Assembly: GCA_016286665.1 (NCBI GenBank)
Contig: JAEETX010000010.1
Coordinates: 1-51,741, forward strand
Length of the DNA: 51,741 nt
From: Oscillospiraceae bacterium
Lineage (GTDB): Bacteria > Bacillota > Clostridia > Oscillospirales > Oscillospiraceae
Direction of reading: 5' to 3'
Position numbers and translations under genes: made by a program. Of the stretch, positions 47,714 through 51,741 are shown one piece after another. The notes beneath the pieces were generated by a model. That model did no database searches, was not told the DNA's origin, and worked only from the letters and a program-made list of their open reading frames with translations. Each line of letters opens with the position of its first letter. Position 1 is the stretch's first letter.

Positions 47714-47834
47714 GGAAGCGCTGCAAAATGCAGCGCTTCCGGTGATATACCCGCTTCGCGGGTGTGATATCCCGCTTCGCGGGGTGATATTCGGCCGCAG
47801 GCCGAGTGATATCGTGCCCTTTGGGCACGGTTCA
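47714..47834 (+). repeat. hairpin-array repeat, copy R3 (TGATAT linkers)
   Basis: The entry hairpin GGAAGCGCTGC-AAAAT-GCAGCGCTTCC is perfect. The four array hairpins are ACCCGC/GCGGGT, CCCGC/GCGGG, TCGGCC/GGCCGA and GTGCCC/GGGCAC, joined by TGATAT or GTGATATC. Relative to R1, two stems differ by compensatory base-pair exchanges (G-C to A-T, and A-T to T-A). It lies between convergent spoIIR and nadE. Confidence 0.9.
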
Positions 47835-47887
47835 AGCCGTCGACACTTTGCCGACCGCTTGAGGGCTGTTTTTGCGACGCTTGCGTC

Positions 47888-48619
47888 TTATTTCTCCCCG
47901 AACACCGGAGCCGGCCTGCGCTTGTGCTCGCTGCGGCTGTGGAAGCGGTCGATGGCTGCCTTTTCCTCCTCGCTCACCTCGCCCCCGGCCAGGTAGCGGT
48001 CGATGGCGGCGTAGGTGACGCCCATCTCCTGCTCGTCGGTCTGCCCCTCGAACAGGCCGGCGGAGGGGGCCTTGGTGATGATGTTCTCCGGCGCGCCCAG
48101 ATAGCGCAGGAATTCATAGATCTCCGTCACGGTCAGGTCGCCGATGGGGTTGAAGTCATAGGCCCCGTCCCCCCATTTGGTGAAATAGCCCATATAGACC
48201 TCGCTGCGGTTGCCCGTGCCCGCCACCAGCCGGTTTTCCGCGGCGGCCACGGCATAGAGCGTGGTCATCCGCAGCCTCGGATTGATGTTGGTGGATGCGG
48301 CGCTGTTCAGCGTCGTGATCTCCCCCAAGGCCGCCGTCAGGGCCTGCTTCGTGGCCGTCAGGTCCAGCACCCGCGTCTCGATCCCGAATTTCTCCGCCAC
48401 CGCCATGCCGTCGGCCATGTCCTCCCCGAAATTCCGCTTGCTCTCGCAGGGCAGGCAGATGCCCACGGTGTTCTCGCAGGCCAGCTTGCAGAGGATGCCC
48501 GCGAGGGCGCTGTCCTTACCGCCGCTGTTGCCGTAGACGATGCCGGAAGTGCGGCTCTCCGCCAGCTTGGCCCGGATAAAGGCGACGCGCTTTTCCGTTT
48601 CTTCCCGATAATCCCGCAT
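47888..48619 (-). CDS. nadE: NAD+ synthase, ammonia-dependent type
   Basis: NadE amidates nicotinic-acid adenine dinucleotide to NAD+ with ATP. The 243-residue protein is the short form without a glutaminase domain. The PP-loop SGGKDS is at residues 32-37. Further family sequence is NINPRLRMTTLYAVAAAENRLVAGTGNRSE, FTKWGDGAYDFNPIGDLTVTEIYE and the C-terminal HKRRPAP. AGGGAGG lies eight bases before the ATG. A MITE-like element lies upstream (48692-48852), close enough to affect its promoter. Confidence 0.95.
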   Translation of the reverse strand: MRDYREETEKRVAFIRAKLAESRTSGIVYGNSGGKDSALAGILCKLACENTVGICLPCESKRNFGEDMADGMAVAEKFGIETRVLDLTATKQALTAALGEITTLNSAASTNINPRLRMTTLYAVAAAENRLVAGTGNRSEVYMGYFTKWGDGAYDFNPIGDLTVTEIYEFLRYLGAPENIITKAPSAGLFEGQTDEQEMGVTYAAIDRYLAGGEVSEEEKAAIDRFHSRSEHKRRPAPVFGEK

Positions 48620-48691
48620 GGTGATTCCCTCCCTAAAACTGCTTATGGGCCGCCGGGAAGCCCGGCAGCCCGCCGTGATTTCTTCCTTTTA

Positions 48692-48852
48692 GGTAACACC
48701 GCACAATTCTGGTGCGCAGATTGCGCAGTCAGAATTTTCGTCAGATTGTCTGAAAATCGCGGGGAATACTTCCTGTATTGGCCAAGATTTTCGGGCAATA
48801 TGACGGAACATGATGCAAGCAAGATGTGTGCCGAGAATTATGCGGTGTTGCC
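48692..48852. mobile_element. MITE-like element with terminal inverted repeats and 4-base target duplication
   Basis: The left end GGTAACACCGCACAATTCT (48692-48710) and the right end (48834-48852) are inverted repeats matching at 17 of 19 positions. The element is 161 bases long, holds no transposase or gene, and is bracketed by TTTA (48688-48691 and 48853-48856), a plausible target-site duplication. The interior has further short complementary stretches. The right TTTA overlaps the stop codon of the neighbouring MATE gene. Confidence 0.85.
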
Positions 48853-48853
48853 T

Positions 48854-50263
48854 TTACTGTCCGTCCTCCGCCCGCGTCAGCTGCTTCACCCAGCGGTAGC
48901 GGTTGACCACGATGCCATTGGGGATGCACTTCAAAAACTGGTCCGCCTTGAGGAAGCAGAAGACCACCAGGGGCGGCGCGTGGAACACAAAGGCGCTGAC
49001 GGCGGCGGAGGGGATGGTGAACAGCCACATGAACAGATTGTCCACGATGGCCTGATATTTGGGGTTGCCGCCCCCGGCGATGATGCCCCCCTCCACGGGG
49101 TATTCATAGCAGGAGCCCACGCTGGTGAGGGCCAGCACCACCAGAAACTGCTCCGCCAGGCTCCTCGCCTCCGGGGAAACGGCGTAGAAGGAGACGATGG
49201 CCTTTCGGGTGAGGAGCATCAGGGCCGCCTGCACGACGCCGATGGCGAGGAAGATCAGCTGCAGGGTGCGGGCATAGGGCTTCACAGAGGCGAAATCCCC
49301 CTTCCCCACAGTCTTCCCCATGGTGACAGAGGCGGCGTTGGCGGCGGACATGCCCACCACCACGAAGATGCCGAAGATCACCGCCGCGATGGCGTTGGCG
49401 GCGATGACGGGTCCCTCCATGTGACCCAGCACGCTGGTCTGGGCTCCCTGCGCCACGCCCCAGAGAAGGCCGGAGAACATGACCGGCAGGGCCGCGGCGG
49501 CGAAATCCTTCAAATAGGCGAAGTCGAAGCCGAAGATATCCCTCAGCTTCATTTTCAGCTTCTTGTCGATGAACAGCAGATAGACGAGGATGATGATGAG
49601 CTCCACCGTGCGGCTGGTGAGGGTGGCGACGGCTGCGCCCCGGATGCCCAGCTCCGGGAAGCCCAGATTGCCGAAAATGAAGCAGTAGTTGAGGCAGAGG
49701 TTGATGACGATGGTGCTGCAGGACATGACCGTGCCGATGAAGGCGGTCTCCACGCTCTGGAGGGAATACATGAGGGTGTTGGACACGGCGAAAATGAGAT
49801 AGGTCCAGCACATGAGCCTGAGATAGCGCATCCCCTCGGCGATGACCGCCTCGTCCCCGGTAAAGAGGCTCAGGGCGGCGTGGGGGAAAATGCGGGTCAG
49901 CAGGCAGAACAAAAGCCCCGCGGCCAGGGCGAATTTCACCCCCACGCTGGTGATGCGCCGGATGGGCCGCGTCTCTCCCCGGCCCCAATACTGGCTGCCC
50001 AGGACGCTGACGCCCATGCCGATGCCGCCGCAGAGCTGCTGCAGGATGAACTGGATCTGGTTCACCAGCGTCGCCCCGGAAAGGGCCAGCTCCGTATAGC
50101 GCCCCAGCATGATGTTGTCCACCAGGTTCACCGTGAGGGCCGCCAGCTGCTGGAGGGTGATGACGACGAGCAGGGAGAAAAACCCCTTGTAAAAGCTTCT
50201 GTCGCGGGTGATGAAGGGCCCCTCCGGCAGCGCCGGGGCGGGCTTTTTAACGCGCTTCGGCAT
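48854..50263 (-). CDS. MATE-family exporter
   Basis: The 469-residue protein has twelve predicted membrane spans in the MATE layout: FYKGFFSLLVVITLQQLAALTVNLVDNIMLGRYTELALSGATLVNQIQF, GSQYWGRGETRPIRR, YSLQSVETAFIGTVMSCSTIVINLCLNYCFIFG and a second half with SAANAASVTMGKTVGKGD and GGIIAGGGNPKYQAIVDNLFMW. The start at 50263 has AGGAGG eight bases upstream. It belongs to a subgroup different from the MATE protein at 20714-22081. The stop codon lies within the target duplication of the MITE-like element. Substrate unknown. Confidence 0.93.
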   Translation of the reverse strand: MPKRVKKPAPALPEGPFITRDRSFYKGFFSLLVVITLQQLAALTVNLVDNIMLGRYTELALSGATLVNQIQFILQQLCGGIGMGVSVLGSQYWGRGETRPIRRITSVGVKFALAAGLLFCLLTRIFPHAALSLFTGDEAVIAEGMRYLRLMCWTYLIFAVSNTLMYSLQSVETAFIGTVMSCSTIVINLCLNYCFIFGNLGFPELGIRGAAVATLTSRTVELIIILVYLLFIDKKLKMKLRDIFGFDFAYLKDFAAAALPVMFSGLLWGVAQGAQTSVLGHMEGPVIAANAIAAVIFGIFVVVGMSAANAASVTMGKTVGKGDFASVKPYARTLQLIFLAIGVVQAALMLLTRKAIVSFYAVSPEARSLAEQFLVVLALTSVGSCYEYPVEGGIIAGGGNPKYQAIVDNLFMWLFTIPSAAVSAFVFHAPPLVVFCFLKADQFLKCIPNGIVVNRYRWVKQLTRAEDGQ

Positions 50264-50347
50264 CCTCGCCCCTCCTTTCCCGGGAAATAATGATGGTATT
50301 TTACCCTGTTTGTATCCTTCCGTCAACACCGTGTTTCCCGGGAAAAC

Positions 50348-50390
50348 GGGGGACGTTGCATTTTGCAACGTCCCCCGATGATATCGTGCG
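50348..50390 (-). repeat. truncated hairpin-array repeat, copy R4
   Basis: Only one linker (GATATCAT) and the entry hairpin GGGGGACGTTGC-AAAAT-GCAACGTCCCCC remain, next to a degenerate GCGCAC segment. It begins just past the serpin stop on the minus strand and probably acts as that gene's terminator. Confidence 0.75.
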
Positions 50391-50391
50391 C

Positions 50392-51741
50392 TTACGCCGT
50401 CGGGTCGTTGACGATCCCCATAAAGAGGGGCAGGTCGTCCATGCCCAGGATGACGAAGAAGAAGGGCCTGTCCAGGATGAACTGCACGGTCCGCGGCGGC
50501 TCCAGCGCTGCGCCGCCGCCCGCACTGACGATGGTATAAGCGGCGGCCTCGCAGCCCTCCTCGTCCACCTTGACCCGGCAGGCATGCTCCGCCTTCGTCA
50601 GGGCGGCGGGCGCAGCCCCCAGAAGGGGGGTGAAATCCGCTTTTCCCAATTCCAGGATATCCGTCACCCCCAGATCCCTCAGGATCGGGATCAGGTCCAG
50701 GTCGGCGTCCACGTCGAATTTCGGCAGGGAGATCTCCAGGGTCACCTGCTCCCACTCCGGCCGGTTTCGGAAGTCGCTCAGGAGGAAATCCGGGATCGTC
50801 CCCTCCTCCAGGAGCTGTTCCGGGCTTTTTCCCTCCTCCGGGAGAAGGAAAAGGATCCGCCGGTTGCTGGAAAAGCGCAGGGACGCCCCGGTAAAGCCTT
50901 CCCCCCAGAAGATCTGGTCTTCCCAGCTTCCGTGCATGAAATCCCGCTCCATATCCCCCGAAGGCGCATGGAAGGTCTGGGGTGCGGTAAGGGCCGGGTC
51001 GAATTTGTGCTCCCAGTCTCCCTTGAACCAGATGGTGGCCGCCAGGGCCATCACCGTATCGGGGGCCAGCTGCACCTGCCCCGCCTGCTCCCGCAGGAGG
51101 CCGCCGGTCTGTTCGTTCAGCCAGGCCTGCAGGGCCCCGTTATAGCCCTCGGAGCCCATCTCCCCCCGGAACACCGAGGCATAGTAATCCCCCGCCAGGG
51201 TGTCTACAGCGGCCTTCACATAGTCCATATCCTCCCGAAGCCAAAGGGAGGAGGCCAGACGGCAGAAGCCCGCGTCCTCCCCGTCGTAGTAGCTCCGCTC
51301 CCACAGCGCCTTGGCGCGCTGCCGCTGGGTCTCGATATCCGGCGAATCCAACAGCTCCAGAAGCTGGGCGCGGCTCTCGCCCCCCGCGGTCTCCGCCAGC
51401 ATGCTCAGGGCCAGGTAGACGTTCAGGGGGGAACAGACCCGGTTTTTTCCCCCGTTGTCGCAGAGGAATTCCGCTGCCGAAGCGCGGAGGAACCGGTTCA
51501 GATCGCCGCTGTGGGGCAGATAAAGCCTGCCGCCCTTCTCCGCCGCGGGATACTTCGCCTCCGCCACGGCGTAGGCCGTGTTTCCCTTGCCGGGGCCGGA
51601 GAGGAAGACCGTCAGCGCCGCCGCCAGGGCGAGCACCGCCGCGAGAGGGGCGGCCCAGCGCAGTTTTCGCCGCCGGCGTGGCCCCTGGGCCTCCTCGATC
51701 TGTCCCTCCGCCGCCTGTCCGATGGCCTCATAGAGTTTTTC
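50392..51741 (-). CDS. membrane-anchored serpin, N-terminus cut by the window edge
   Basis: The visible 449 residues begin in a cytoplasmic tail (EKLYEAIGQAAEGQIEEA), pass one membrane span (about LAAVLALAAALTVFLSG) and then a full serpin domain: RVCSPLNVYLALSMLAETAGGESRAQLLELL, ATIWFKGDWEHKFDPALT, LEISLPKFDVDADLDLIPILRDLGVTDIL and the C-terminal RPFFFVILG. The hinge VDEEGCEAAAYTIV fits an inhibitory serpin; counting from the hinge puts P1-P1' near Gly-Ala in the AGGGAAL stretch, which would suit an elastase-like target (inference). The frame is open to the edge, so the true start lies outside. It probably displays the inhibitor at the cell surface. Confidence 0.9.
   Translation of the reverse strand, partial: EKLYEAIGQAAEGQIEEAQGPRRRRKLRWAAPLAAVLALAAALTVFLSGPGKGNTAYAVAEAKYPAAEKGGRLYLPHSGDLNRFLRASAAEFLCDNGGKNRVCSPLNVYLALSMLAETAGGESRAQLLELLDSPDIETQRQRAKALWERSYYDGEDAGFCRLASSLWLREDMDYVKAAVDTLAGDYYASVFRGEMGSEGYNGALQAWLNEQTGGLLREQAGQVQLAPDTVMALAATIWFKGDWEHKFDPALTAPQTFHAPSGDMERDFMHGSWEDQIFWGEGFTGASLRFSSNRRILFLLPEEGKSPEQLLEEGTIPDFLLSDFRNRPEWEQVTLEISLPKFDVDADLDLIPILRDLGVTDILELGKADFTPLLGAAPAALTKAEHACRVKVDEEGCEAAAYTIVSAGGGAALEPPRTVQFILDRPFFFVILGMDDLPLFMGIVNDPTA

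Overview
The window looks like a chromosomal segment of a GC-rich, spore-forming Clostridia bacterium, most likely of the gut Oscillospirales/Oscillospiraceae type. This is inferred from high G+C, spore genes (spoIIR, ypeB, a SpoIIIE/FtsK translocase, tepA-like protease), short Clostridia-style intergenic regions and gut-Firmicutes-like hairpin repeats. No rRNA, tRNA, CRISPR array, integrase or transposase gene was found.

Layout. 1-3226: end of an unknown gene, a small membrane protein, then on the minus strand trpS, a TagO/WecA-type glycosyl-phosphate transferase and a membrane-anchored protein. 3467-8326 (plus): tepA-like ClpP protease, a hairpin-array repeat, uppP and ftsK/spoIIIE. 8496-10109 (minus): three small membrane proteins of unknown function. 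10110-10856: a gene-free mosaic of hairpin repeats. 10857-11586: XRE regulator plus DUF2975 membrane protein behind a strong promoter. 11725-16940 (minus): ypeB, and a large FtsX-type permease read in frame with a degenerate YafQ-like toxin preceded by its RelB/DinJ antitoxin. 17031-19152 (minus): lipoprotein and gltX. 19321-23690: two-domain flavoprotein, MATE exporter, HD-GYP phosphodiesterase. 23963-28130 (minus): ASCH protein, nitrilase-family hydrolase and a surface CE15-like esterase; then an EamA exporter on plus.

29209-44846 is a compact minus-strand podovirus-like structural module: HTH protein, terminase small and large subunits, portal, scaffold-like protein, decoration protein, capsid, head fibre, connector, lysis genes (CHAP-SLH endolysin, holin) and tail/internal proteins. 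All frames are open and several starts overlap the previous stop by 4 bases, yet no integrase, repressor, replication or tail-tape gene is present. It could be a prophage remnant or a domesticated, GTA-like particle. 44932-47708 (plus): phosphoglycerate mutase, ispE, spoIIR. 47888-51741 (minus): nadE, a MITE-like element, a second MATE exporter and a membrane-anchored serpin cut by the window edge.

The least explained signals are: (i) a dispersed array of four small hairpins joined by TGATAT linkers (three full copies, one remnant) whose stems show compensatory changes; (ii) a second family of covarying hairpins and a repeated leader motif inside the phage module; (iii) the dead-toxin/permease fusion; (iv) the integrase-less phage module. 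Wall synthesis (TagO-type enzyme, UppP), sporulation and division (FtsK/SpoIIIE, SpoIIR, YpeB) and translation (TrpS, GltX) are the main housekeeping themes.
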